Positions 1-11,700 of a stretch of 64,000 bases of DNA are shown here, in pieces. Each line of letters begins with the position of its first letter. Position 1 is the stretch's first letter. The position numbers were made by a program, and so were the translations under genes. The notes beneath the pieces were generated by a model. That model ran no database searches, was not told the origin of the DNA, and was given only the letters and a program-made list of their open reading frames with translations. Source of the DNA: Isoetes taiwanensis (Eukaryota; Streptophyta; Lycopodiopsida; Isoetales; Isoetaceae); NCBI GenBank assembly GCA_021234155.1, contig JAJEKV010000028.1, forward strand, positions 1,855,199 through 1,919,198. Direction: 5' to 3'.

Positions 1-1270
1 CGTATTGTAAGGCGAATTCTAAGGGAAAATTTCTAATCATCATGGAGTAGACCAAATAAGCAAGTTTCACTCGAAAGGTGACCCAGACGGGACGAAGACT
101 CTAGTAGCTCGAATATGCCCAACAACCTCCTTGACACCATGGTGGACCAAACCCTCAAAACTTCGGGAAGTTCCTCAGGGGAATGGGAGTCGGCATCTTC
201 ACAAGAAGAAGTGGCCCAAGAGGAGCTAACAGGGAGAGCAAACCAAGGAGGTAGAGGAACAAGCCCAAAGGATAGAAGGTAAGAGAAGGGGAGAAGGATT
301 TGGAAAAGTGCACAAAATGGCGGGGAAGATCGGCTAATGAGGGCGATAATAGTCTGAGAGCCCACGACAAAAAGTACCCCAATAGGAGGAGGAGGCGAAA
401 AACAAGTGGCAAGGCTACCAATTCTAATATGGCCAAAAGGCGTAGGAATGTTAAATTTATGTGATAGGAAAGAGCGAAGATTTATGTGATAGGAAAAGAA
501 CCCCTTCAAGTTGAAGCATGATATCGAAAGCGGGGAGAAGAAGGAAGCATATAAGGAATACTTGCAATGATGCACATTTTACAATTCATGATGCTAGAAG
601 CGAGAAAGTTCCCAACTTCATCCAAAGCGGTAGATCAAGATGTAGCCTCAACAAGCCACCTTCTCGACTTGAAGCCAAAGAGAATGCACGCGCCCAAACT
701 TCGAAGCACAAATTCCGCCCACCGACCCAAACTAGAAGTACAACCAGCTTCTTCAAGAAATTGGGCATTTTTAATAGTACACAAACCTCTCGATTTAGAA
801 GCGCCATTCAAAAAGATTGTCAAAGTTCAAGGCCGATGTTAGGGTGATTCGACAATCAAGAGATCTCACAAAATTATGGATAGAATTTAGTATTTTATAA
901 GTTGTGCTAGTTATAAGTTGTAAAAGACTATGCCAATTATAAGTTATAAATTGACCATTTAAGTGCTATATAGCTCCCATAATGTTAGTTCATGCAAAAT
1001 TAGGGCTAGCAATTACGCATTGTGGTTGTGCTAGTTATTGTAGTTTTGGAGTTGTTAAGTAGGAGTTTGCCATCGTATACCCCATGCTATTGTATACCCC
1101 ATGTCAATGTGAGTGAGTTTGCTAGTTGTATACACCATGCCAATAATAAGCCCTACTCCATGCCAATGTAGTTTGTCCTACCCTAATGTTGACACAAGCC
1201 CAATGCATGGGTTTGCTAATGTGAGTTGCCCCTACTCCAATGTTGACCACCAGGCCCAACGCATGGGCTT
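1..1270. other. Unassigned region, no recognised gene
   Basis: Several overlapping open frames occur here on both strands, the largest at 33-575 (minus) and 518-847 (plus), but none shows a domain or motif I recognise and they overlap each other in different frames. The plus-strand reading around 120-850 is rich in charged and Ser/Pro residues and could be a decayed retrotransposon gag, which is inference only. From about 890 to 1,270 short phrases such as gtgctagttataagttg and catgccaat recur irregularly, leading into the minisatellite that follows. Confidence 0.4.
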
Positions 1271-1281
1271 GCTTGCTAGAT

Positions 1282-1500
1282 GTTGTGCATAAGTTTTCTA
1301 CCCCAATTAGCTATATATGTTGTGCATAAGTTTTCTACCCTTACTAGCTATATGTTGTGCATAAGTTTTGCTAGCTATATGTTGTGCATAAGTTTTGCTA
1401 GTTATATGTTGTGCATAAGTTTTTTGCTAGCTATATGTTGTGTAAGCTATATATGTTGTGCATAAGTTTTTGCTAGCTATATGTTTGTGCATAAGTGCTC
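1282..1500. repeat. Minisatellite, about 27-37 bp units
   Basis: The phrase gttgtgcataagtttt recurs at 1282, 1319, 1354, 1381, 1408 and 1455, with a shortened copy at 1437. Units vary from 18 to 37 bp, most often 27, and share the core gctagctatat between them. Unit length changes through short insertions such as a run of ctaccc. A 61-residue open frame across the array is a by-product of the repeat, not a gene. Confidence 0.85.
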
Positions 1501-1830
1501 TACCCCCCCATGAGGCAAGTCAATTTTGCTCTACCCCCATCATGAAGTCACCCATAAGTCAAGTCGTGGATAAGTTTTTTTCTCCCATGAAGTCAACCGG
1601 GTTTTCTAACCCCATGAGGCAAGTCAAGCTGCTCTACCCCATAATGAAGTCACCCATGAGTCAAGTTGTGGATAAGTTTTTCTCCCATGAAGTCAAGTGA
1701 GTTTTCTAACCCCATGAGGCAAGTCAACTACTCTATTTCGAATGAAGTCACCCATAAGTCAAGTTGTGGATAAGTTTTCTCCCATGAAGTCAAGCTGAGT
1801 TTTCTAACCCCCAGTTAATAAAAGTCAAGC
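1500..1830. repeat. Tandem repeat, about 100-105 bp units, three copies
   Basis: The phrase ccccatgaggcaagtcaa recurs near 1508, 1612 and 1711. Each copy is followed in the same order by a ctctacc phrase, aatgaagtcaccca, gtcaagttgtggataagttt, and tctcccatgaagtcaa then gttttctaac. The three units differ by scattered substitutions and small indels. The array directly abuts the 27-37 bp minisatellite and shares the gataagttt/cataagttt phrase with it, so the two may have a common origin. Confidence 0.8.
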
Positions 1831-1849
1831 TGAGGTTGCCTATGGCTCT

Positions 1850-2000
1850 AAGCGACTCATCCAGCCGGATGGCTCCTAGCCGACTCATCCATCACGAGAA
1901 TCCCGTATGCATAAAGGGCAAGAATCGAACCTCCCACCCACGGGGATGAACCCCCACCCCCCCCCCTGGGGTGCCAACCACTTTGAGGGTGGGCATCGTT
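1850..2000 (-). mobile_element. SINE-like piece with tRNA-type promoter boxes
   Basis: On the minus strand a phrase resembling a pol III A box (agtggttggca, near 1,975) is followed about 45 bases later by a good B box (ggttcgattc, near 1,910-1,920). Plant SINEs and tRNA genes share this layout. The anticodon region is replaced by a long G/C run and I see no closed acceptor stem, so a tRNA-derived SINE head is more likely than a tRNA gene. Ends and target duplication were not found. Confidence 0.4.
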
Positions 2001-4560
2001 TGTGTTTGATTTATAATCTTTATTCATACTTAAGCTTAAAGATGTTAGAAAATATTTATAACCAAGACCCTTAGGATTGAGACCGAAACCATAATTTTCC
2101 TTAAGTCAGATATAGATCCCATTTTGTGTCCTTCTCACTTAGCTTGTCAAGCAAGTCATTGTCTACACAGTAGCCTTATTTTCGAGACTTTTTCTTAGCA
2201 ATCCAACTAGTTGCCAAGGGCTTAGCAATTGTTGCTACGACATGCCAACACATGTTATTTGATGCAACATTATGAAGTGTCTTCATCCATACCTTTGATT
2301 TCATAGATAATTGTCTAGAAACCATTCTATCAATGCATTCTAGCCTAGTACACCGAGTCTACCCATAGACATGGAGTCTTGTTACCAACCCATCTCAGCA
2401 GGTAGAATACACGCATATAGGAACTCTAGAGTTAATAGACATAGACATTCGTTGTATGTTACGCACGTTTGGCCGGTCAAATAGACCAGGCGGACCTTCG
2501 TGGTAGACCCTTGACCCTTTCAATACGAGAGCTGCTCGACCACATCAAGGAATTCGAAAGCGAAGGACACCTTATGAAGGAAACTTCATCGTGTCAACGA
2601 TCAACATGATAAACAGGAGAGCCAAACTCAAATAATGAATGGAAGGCTGCGAAAGGACAACTAAGACATCAAGGACAAACACAAGAGTGCCAAGAAGGGC
2701 AGCTAAACAACCGATGAGCATTAAGGCACTTACGTTGTTGATCATAGTAGGGGAGGAACATCTTCTAGCCAATAATATTCTCTCCAAGTGCCATAGTGCC
2801 CCGGAAAGGGCTCCACAATGACAAGCTATTGTCATAGCTCGCGACCAACAAATAAATGACTTCATCGATTATTTACATCAAGAGTTTCTAAGAGAGGATA
2901 TCGAGCACACCTCCTATGGAGAACAACATCTCTGAGGACATACGGGCTCATGGCGATATTAGATCTAGACTTCAAAGAGAGAATTTTTTTGGCTAAGGAT
3001 GAATTGCATGCCATTGAGGCAGTTGCTCAAGAATAAAATTACGGGCCGGGGTTGCAATCAACAAGTCGCCATCCCAGCTCAGGTTGATTCTGAAGTGGTG
3101 GTAGCTACATCAACCTTGATAGCACCATTTCCTTGCAGAACATGAAGGAGATCGATAGAGTCAACACAACATGATCGAACAAGGAGTTAAAAGAATCATC
3201 CTCAAATCTTCTAACCTCAAGACATGATGATTCAATATGGAAGATTCTATAAAGTGAAGAACATGACCTCCAAGCTTTTGGAAAGCGACATAAAGACCTT
3301 ACATCATCAACCCGTCATCAAGTCCATTACCATGGTTACCCCTAATGAGGGGAAGTCAACCTCGACATTTAGGGGAGCACAAATAGAAGATGTTCAACAA
3401 AAGACAAAGGTCTATGAAGGATTATGCAACAACTCCAAGGAGGTTAGATTCTTCAACAACTTGAGGGCAACATCGTCTTGCTATGCCAATGAATGATGAG
3501 TGGACGAGCTTTTAGCAAGCCCGGTTTCTATGGTTAGATAGTCGAATATACTAGATGGATGATAACATCCATGATGGGATCGAGGAAGCAATTCAGCGTG
3601 AATTTTTATTTATTTATTTAAAAGGATGGACCCAAGAATTGAGCAAAGATTCAAGGGTTGGGAAGAAAAACATATCAGTAACTAAAGTTATACACATTTG
3701 TTGATGGATATCCAACATATTGGAACCTCTTTGTGAGCACGATCACCTCAGCTAAGCGAGGATTCACTACTAGGATAATTGTTAACCATGTATAACATGA
3801 GTACCTCCACAACATAAGGAATAATCAACCCAAGGAAGAGAAGCAATCTAACAAGTCCGACCAACTTCTTAGATGGCATCAACTCAAAGGTGGGACTATT
3901 TCGGAGGGGTAATAACCAAGAAAGGTATAATTCCTAGAGTCTAGATTAGATCTAAAATGAGAATAATTATTTGATTGCATAGACTTTTTGTGACCAAAGG
4001 AAATGTCTTGATGGCAAAACCTTACGGTCAAAGACTTATATAAATAATTCATTAACTCATAACTTTGCATCTCTAGGTGGCAAATATCTCTAATGGTAAG
4101 ACTCCTAAGTCTAAGTCTATACCGAGAAAGTATGGCAAGATGGAACAACTCGCAGCACCAAAGGAACAAAAGTCAACTTCGACATCACCTTAAGCAGAGC
4201 AAAGTTAAGCATCAGCGCCAAAGTTATCAGCGACAAGTATGATAGACATGGAATAATTAAAATCTGGCTAAGGGAATAATTGATTGCTGTGAGCAAGAAA
4301 TGCCCATCCTAGTACCAAATGGCAAGCACCTTACAATTAAAGTTAAGGAAGTCATTTCAGTCATGCAATGCATGATGTCACCCAAAAAGCTAGGTAAGTA
4401 TATTAAAAGAGATGAGGTCACATATATCATAAGCTGTAAGCTGTCGACCCTGATTGCAAGTATATAAAGGAAGACCTTAGTTTCAATCAGTTATCTAAGG
4501 CAATTGTGATCTAATTAAAGAGCTTCATAACATCCTTTCAGATGAAAATTGGAAAAATCA
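2000..4560 (+). other. Probable gag/protease part of a decayed gypsy element
   Basis: No frame stays open for long and no catalytic motif is visible. The stretch lies directly upstream of recognisable gypsy reverse transcriptase in the same orientation. Its translations near 3,500-4,190 (for example QFSVNFYL, a Lys-rich stretch, then a Ser/Thr-rich stretch) look like the gag of such elements. Assignment rests mainly on position and is inference. Small ORFs at 2572-2865 (minus) and 3224-3496 (plus) are not convincing genes. Confidence 0.35.
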
Positions 4561-5700
4561 AATGCAAAATTACGTTTGCACGGATGCAAAAGCCGGATAA
4601 GAGAACTCAAGAGGCAATGGAAGAAATTGTTGGAAATTGGGTTCCTTAGGCCAAGCATATTACGATTTGCAGCAATTGTTATGGAAGTATAATGCCAACT
4701 CAATAAGCATACGATAAGGAACAAGTACGTATTGCAAAGGCCAGATGACTTAATGGACCAGCTTCAGGGAGCAATTCTTCAAAATCAATCTAAGATCTGG
4801 ATGTCATCAAATCAACAAGGAGGAAACATCCATAAGATAGGTTTTAAAATGCAGTATGATCATTTTACAGTGACGCCTTTTCATCTATCAAATGCGCTGA
4901 CAACATTTATGCTTCTGACGAATGACGTCTTTATAAACTTTTTAGATCAGTTTATCATCATTACAGTAAGTCCATGGAGGAACATCCGGTTCATTTGAGA
5001 ATAGTATTAGAAAAGTTGAGACTGCATCGTCTTTGTGCTAAACTCTAAAAGTGCTATTTTGCAACAAGTAAGATGAAATATGTCGGGCATGTAGTGACAC
5101 CAGAAGGAATCTCCACCGATCCGACAGCGATTGAAGTGATAGTCAATTGGCCAACTCAAAGAGCATGTTCAAAAGAGAAGCTTCTTATGTCTTGCGTATT
5201 ATTATGGAAGGCAAATTGTAAAAAGATTTTTGCTAAATGAGCAGCCCCTTTCTCAGATCTCACTAAGCACAAGAAAGTCAAAGATTGGGTTGTGCGTTGT
5301 CAGCCGAGGATGCATGGTGTGGCTGGAGGGAGAGTCCTCATGCAAGAAGGAAGAGTAATCTCATCCGAGCTCCAAAAGATGAATGATGTCGAACAACATT
5401 ATTTCACCCATGATCGGGGAATGTCTAAGGGTCATAAGAGCTTTACACATATGAGGCAGTATTGCTTGGAAGCGATTTCAGTTGGATACAGACCACCAAA
5501 GCCTCGAATATATCTTCAATTTGAAGTGAAGACCTTTGGATGGAATTCCTTGAAGAGTATGACTTGAGGTAGTCTATAAACCCGAGGTAAACTAGATGTG
5601 GACACACTCTCGACCAATATAGTACAAACAAGTTTGGAGACCCAAGGCCAAATATTTGGAAGAAAATCATAAGATCAAAGGCCGATTGCGGCACCAACAA
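4560..5700 (+). mobile_element. Ty3/gypsy pol remnant: reverse transcriptase and RNase H
   Basis: Reverse transcriptase is recognisable at 4,728-4,985: DDLMDQLQGA, then a frameshifted KINLRSGC-like block, then HFTVTPFHLSNALTTFMLL, which corresponds to the gypsy MPFGLSNAPATF block. It continues out of frame at 4,999-5,150 with VLEKLRLHRLCAKL and MKYVGHVVTPEGI, the RT thumb/connection. RNase H follows at 5,290-5,600 (VLMQEGRVISSE, NDVEQHYFTHDRGM). The YLDD catalytic block is disrupted and there are several stops and shifts, so the element is dead. LTRs were not identified. Confidence 0.8.
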
Positions 5701-5949
5701 TTCAGCTCTCCCTAAAAGGTTTATTTACTAAGCGAAGGTATTATCTTCCAATTTTCCTCTAAAGTTGTTATCTCCAGGTTGGTCCAATCACTATGAGCAT
5801 CTCCACTTTGGATCTTGGCATTTTAAATGATAATTTTGGTCTTTATGAGGAATCCATGAAGGAAGACTCGAACCACGACCTTGACTTCGAGTCAACTACA
5901 AGTCCTCCTCTTTAGAGGAAGGGGCTTAGTCTACTATCAACAATATAAG

Positions 5950-7150
5950 GAAAAAGAGGAAAAGAAAATGATGAAAGACAATCTCACAGGACCTCCAAGA
6001 AGATCCCAAGAAAATCCTACCTCCTATTAATGGATATAGATCTTAAAGGTATCACTTGGAACATCAAGGAATCAATTGAATTATAAAGAGGTAGATTGAA
6101 GGTTTGTCTTAGCTCTATGAATCTTGATTTTATTTATTTTCAAGAGCATAAAATTCATGATGATAACATACATAGCTTAATTAAAGAGGTTACGCACCGC
6201 CAATTTCCATTGGTCCCTTAAGGCTAATAATAGCCTGGCGATATTCTTTGTTGCTTGGAATATGAGACTCAATTTTGAAGATATTAGGATGGTAAATGCC
6301 AATAGTAGGAGATGCCAGATTATTCATGGAAGGATTAGAGATATCGAGACTTGCTTTTTATAAATGTGTATGCTTATCACCAGACCCTACGAAAAGAGCT
6401 AATCTGCAGGTGTTGCTCAGTTTTAGATAACATCCCTTATGATGGCCGGGGATTATAGCTGGTGATTTCAATATGGTTACTCCAGCTACATGAAGAATAT
6501 CAACTTTAGCGACTTGGTGGTGGTGATTCTTTTTGGAGTTCCCTTTATCTTCCCATCATCTCTCTTTTTAGCTAGAGTTGTCCCTCATTCTTATAGTTGG
6601 AATGATCTTAGAGATCAGTCATTATGCTGTCTCCATGATAGGTTTTACCTTAGTGAGACCCTTTGGAATAATAGCTCTAGGGTTACTAATCCTATCTCTG
6701 ATAATTTTCCTCAGCTTATCAATATTTATGGCAATAGTATCCAAAGGAAGAGGAATTCTTATTTAAATTGAATACTAATCTTCTTGAGCACGTTGATTTT
6801 TGACTAACCTTAGGGGGTTATTTCTCAAGAGGCTAAGCCTTTAGGTAATTGGATGGATTGGTGGGTTGTGAGTCTCTAAAAAAGATTAAGAACCTGGCTG
6901 AAAGTGTGGGGTGAAGGGTTGAAGAGGAAAAAAGGCTGCTCACCTCCAAGATCTGAGAACTCAACTCAATTTGGCCCAAGGTCAGCAAAAGGAAGACATT
7001 AAAGTGCAGATTGAAAGAGAGCAGGTTAGAATTTCCAGAGGATGGAAGATTAAGGCAAAGGTGAAAGAACTCAAGGAAGATGAAAGAAGTAACTCTAAAT
7101 ATTTTTTCATCAAAGCCAAAGGCGAGTTAAGAAGAATCATATTTACAAGA
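5950..7150 (+). mobile_element. L1-type LINE remnant: endonuclease and RT-proximal linker
   Basis: Order and motifs fit the apurinic-type endonuclease of plant L1 LINEs. ITWNIK occurs at about 6,055 and LDFIYFQEHK at about 6,125. IIAGDFNMV is at 6,452-6,478, SWNDL near 6,594 and DRFYLSETLW near 6,640. The linker before the reverse transcriptase follows at 6,971-7,140, ending in SNSKYFFIKAKGE. Frames are broken repeatedly. The reverse transcriptase that should follow is absent, because the sequence passes into an unrelated tandem array. It is probably a truncated or interrupted old copy. Confidence 0.75.
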
Positions 7151-7399
7151 TTCTATGGGAAGGTAATACACACTCACCGGTTTTGGTCCCTTTGTGGAAA
7201 ACATGTCAGGTTTGGTAGGTCTACATGTCACATTTTCAAAGAATCCTACATGTGGATTTGTGGAGGTATGGTTTTGTTCGATAATGGTGTTCTTTTTTAG
7301 TGGACTAAAACATCCTTTGTTGTTTTATAGTTTCCTCTATTGTGACATGTCATTTTTATAATACAATCCTTTGTAGGAAAGAATGCTTGATTTTTTACA

Positions 7400-7930
7400 T
7401 GTCTAATAATTCTATTGTCACATGTCTTTATAGATGTAGGAAAGAATATTTGATTCTCTACATATCTATCTTCCATTCACATGTCTTTATAGTAGTAGGA
7501 TGAGTGCTATTTACTAAAGCATTGTAGGAAAGGATACATGAATTACGACATGTGTAATCTTTCTATTGTCACATGTCTTTATAGAAGTAGGAAGGAATAC
7601 TTGATTCTCTACATGTCGATGCTTCCATGTCACATGTCTTTATAGTAGTAGGAGATGATACTTTATTTGCTAAGGCATTGTAGGAAAGAATACATGAATT
7701 ACTTATTGATGTGTAATGCTTCTATTGTCACATGTCTTTATAGAAGTAGGAAAGAATACTTGATTCTCTACATGTCCTATCCTTCCATATCCACGGGTCT
7801 TTATAGTGGTAGGACCCAGTACTTGATTTGCTACATGTGATGCGTGCCGATCACATGTCCTTATACTAGTTTTACTAGTAAAATTGCCCACCTTGATTGG
7901 GCAGTCCATGTCTTTATGTAAAGGCGAATG
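7400..7930. repeat. Tandem array with alternating spacing (about 60 + 95 bp)
   Basis: The anchor catgtctttatag, or a close variant, recurs at 7421, 7480, 7572, 7633, 7731, 7792 and 7853. Spacings are 59, 92, 61, 98, 61 and 61, so two sub-units alternate in a higher-order unit of about 151-159 bp. The longer sub-unit carries gcattgtaggaaag and atacatgaatta; the shorter one carries gaatacttgattctctacatgtc. The array starts to decay around 7,300. ORFs inside it are incidental. Confidence 0.85.
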
Positions 7931-8224
7931 CAACAACATGATGTTTCAAAAGGATGTATAAGAGCTTGCATGGGTTTTCTTTTCCTCAAGTTCCAATCTA
8001 GATGCCTTTGAAAGCCGTCCATAAAAGAAGTTGGTAATCAAATCAAATGACCTTTGTGCCAAAATTGATGTTTACGAGGATCTTGTTCATATTATATTCA
8101 AAATCATACCTTATTTTGATCCGGAAAAGGGAAAAGAATATTACATCAAGGAGGGAATATTGCGTTATTATTGGCAGATTAATCCCGTTCTTCAAAACAA
8201 AAGGAAGGCTCGTCGAGCGTAAAC
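7931..8224. other. Unassigned spacer
   Basis: Short overlapping open frames occur on both strands, none recognised. The stretch leads into the patellin-like pseudogene fragment that follows and might contain its decayed upstream portion. Confidence 0.35.
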
Positions 8225-8760
8225 ATGAAGAAGGTCGTACCTCACGGCTATGGCGGTAGGAGCCGAAGCCAAAGCAAAAAGGACACCGCAACATTTCACA
8301 ATGGGTATGAATTTGAAACCCAAAATCTAAAACAAAGCTTTTTTGATTCTATTTCCAAAGGACTGACCACGATGAGATCCGTAAGAGAAAATATTACAGA
8401 ATTCAAATCTAGTGATAGAAACAGCTTTGAAAAATGGCGATTTTTTCAGACCCAACATGTACCCGATTGCATCACCCAAAGAGGAGGTTTCCATTTGGGG
8501 AGTTCCCATTTTGCCCAAACAAAGAGGATCAGCAGTACAAATGTTCTCAAGTTTTTGCATGCCAAAGATTACAGGGTGGATTCTGCGTATGACATCTTTG
8601 AAGAATACTCATTTTGGAGGCGAAATTTGGTGCCCACAAAAATTTGGAGGAAGAGCATGGCACGATTTTGACAGCCAGTATTCTTTATGCATGGATTTAA
8701 TAAGAAAGGACATCCAGAATTGCAGAGGATGGCTATGGGTAAAATGCCAAGGAGAAGGTA
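8225..8760 (+). pseudogene. Patellin-like (CRAL-TRIO/Sec14) gene fragment, frameshifted
   Basis: Three blocks in correct order resemble plant patellins, which are phosphoinositide-binding Sec14/GOLD proteins. EEVSIWGVPIL, in one frame at 8,481-8,513, matches the conserved phrase just before the CRAL-TRIO N-domain. VLKFLHAKDYRVDSAYDIF follows in another frame from about 8,543 and matches the family pattern LLKFLRARDFKV. After an in-frame TGA at 8,669-8,671, FFMHGFNKKGHPE begins at 8,681 and matches the start of the lipid-binding domain (YMHGxDxxGHP). A frameshift near 8,520 and the stop make it non-functional. The lipid-binding core and GOLD domain are missing. Sequence before 8,450 is not recognisable as patellin. 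The family assignment rests on remembered motifs. Confidence 0.6.
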
Positions 8761-11700
8761 ATTACAATACAATAAGAAGGGGGGGATGGATCCGCGTGGG
8801 CTAGGGTTAAATCGCGATATCTTCCCCCCTTGCTTCCAAACTTAAAAGCGCTTTTAGGAGTGCCTTTTTGGCATTAAAAAAGTACACCTGGCATGCCACG
8901 TGGCACAATCTGAGCCCTTCATGTTTGATGCATGACATACATATGCTATAATTTTAATTTTATAATATAAAAAAAATATAAAGATGATGGACGCATATCC
9001 ATGCAGTTGTACCCCCAAATGCTTATGACATGGTCAATAAGATGGTCCCAACCGGTCGTCAATAATGCCAATATCATAGTGTTTTTCGTGCGATGGCATT
9101 TTTGTTTGTAATACGTTATTGGATCCATTTGCCATGTATTCTAAATATGGTGCCAACTTTTATATAAAACTTATCAACTAATTTATTATATATTTTTGCA
9201 CCAAACTCGTAGCTTGACTTGATATGATCTTAGCCAAGCCAATATGTTGTAGAAGTGGCGAGATGAAATGCACAAAATATCCACAAAATTATAGCACATC
9301 ATAAAGATGGGGAAAGCTATGGCATCCTACAAAAGCATTTCTAAAACCCATTCTATTTCACCCAATAATGAAACTTGGTGACATAGAATTAGCAAAGGGC
9401 AACTTGATTGGGAATGCAAGACATGTAGCCATCATCACAAAAGCCAAATTTATGTACACTCAAATCTAATAAAAAATCTTACAAAAGTGCTTTTCTAAGG
9501 CGAAACTAACTCCTTTGTTTTTCGTGTATCCGTTGTATCTGACAACAATTCGATGAAAAAGTGATAATCGAGAACTTAAGATTTAGAAAGAAAAACAATT
9601 CCTTTTCCGTAATCGGTGAAAAGTGATAATGAGAACTTAAGATTTAGAAAGAAAAACAATTCCTTTTTCACATGTAAAGACCTTATGTATTCAAGACTCC
9701 AAGGTCTTGTAGGATCATATTATACATAGTGGGGCAATGCCAAGTGGATTCCACGTGTCTTTGCTTTAGCATACTTTGCACCTCCTATCCCAATTTCAGC
9801 GTTCTTCTCCTCCAACTTATCTTGATCTAGCTTTTCTTGACCTACATTATATAGAAATCACTTCCAATGGCGGTTCGCGAGAATCCAATTTTGTTTATAC
9901 AATAGGAATTTTAAAAATTTAGCCTTGAGCAGTGACATTTTTATCACAACTTTCTCTCAAAATTTCGCCTTCAAGACTAAGAAATGTTTTGTTGTGCTCA
10001 AATGCCGACATTCTCGATGTGCATTAATGATTCGCCGGATGCAACCACATAGTCCAATATATTTGCTTCCAGCTGAGAACAATCCCATACATCCGGCCAT
10101 TTCGTCAAAATTACGTGCATTACGCCATGAATTCGAAAGAGCAAGGCATTGTTTATAAAAGTTCAATTCCAACACTTTTGAACACTATTTAGGGACTCAA
10201 AACCCACAACTCTAGTTTGTAAAATCCAAAAAGCCAAATTTATCGTTATCTTGAAGGAGAAAAGAAATGTAGAATTCTGACATCATTGCTTGTTCTAGAT
10301 TGTCCTAAGATTTAATACACTATGACTTTTCAAAACTTAATTTCTCATATAACAATTTTGGGACATGATACATGTAGTATTACATCGCCAAATGGATGCT
10401 TTAGAAACTAAAATGTTCTAAATTGAGCTCATTTTTTTTCTTTCTAAATTTGCGAAGAAGGAAAAAATGTGTATCTTGTGGATATCCATGTCTATTCTTT
10501 GCTTATATATTTGCAACTCGATGCTTGCCAATGAACTTCACAAAGGGCATAATCAAGCCATATGCCTATGCTGTATGACCTTCTAATTGAGCCATCACTT
10601 CTCTTCTTAGTTTTCTTGGTACCTACATATGCGCTTGCTACCTACATAAGAAGATGGATGAGAAAGACAAATTTGTGAAGAAATGAAAGAAACCATTTGC
10701 CTAGTGACAAATCACAGAGTTTCAACGCAAAAGCTCCAAACCGACCATTTGTGCGGACGCCAGAACTCGATGGTAGAAACAATATAAAAAATCGTTGCAT
10801 AGCTTTTCCTTCTTGAGTTTAATTCGTACTCGAGGAATCAAAGATTTATTCCTAGGATCGGAGGCAGCGGTTTAGGGCTTTTGATAGAAACAAAAGAAAT
10901 CTCTGCCAAAGGATCAAATTATCAAATCCTAACCCGCCCTTTCTGAAGCTGAAAAACCATGAAGTTAGGGCAAAGGGATGGTTATGGCGGCATGTCCCGT
11001 GAAGGAACCAGATTGAAGGCCATAGCAGCCATAAATAAAACATGCAAAATTAAAAAGAGCACACCCTCTTCAACACCTCTTTTTGTTAGTGCAAGTAACA
11101 TTCGGGGCTTTGAATTTGATCAATCAAAGCTCCACGATCATCGACCATATCCACTATAGTTTGTTTTATTTCCCATGCAAAAGAATTTCACATACTTATT
11201 CTTTGGACAAAGTGTGCATGATGTTTTTTTCTAACAAAACTTGTTGCTTCACCTAATGCATATCTATCCCCGCACTAATGCTACTATATCTCTGAATTAA
11301 CCATTGCATTAAAATTTTACAAATGTAAATAAGCATGATGTCTATCAATTTAAGACGGATGTATAAAACAATTTACACACAACTTTTGTAAAAGAAATGA
11401 AACGGAATGCAAATGTTCGGAAAGAATCATACATATTACATGTGGCATTTACTCGAGTTGCTTGAGTGGCATTTACTTGATTGCTTAGGCAATGATTAAA
11501 CCTCAAAAGAGGCGTTGTGGTTGTTAAATGATATGCATCTTAATGAGACGCCTACAAATACCATGACCAAGGATTTTTAAGCTAGATTGAGCTCCTCAGA
11601 GAATTTAAGAGATGTTGATTTGAAATAAAAATTGAGCATAACTGAAATCGGTGCATACTTAAAGAAAAAAAAAAAGATAGAATTTTATCAGACCTGTGGG

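Noticed and set aside
33-575. 180-codon minus-strand frame at the left edge
   Set aside because: Strongly hydrophobic and Ser/Pro/Leu-rich, antisense to a GA-rich plus strand, no family recognised; looks like a composition effect.
1273-1830. CRISPR-like direct repeats
   Set aside because: Units are contiguous and variable in length, with no unique spacers; the genome is eukaryotic by its introns and retrotransposons.
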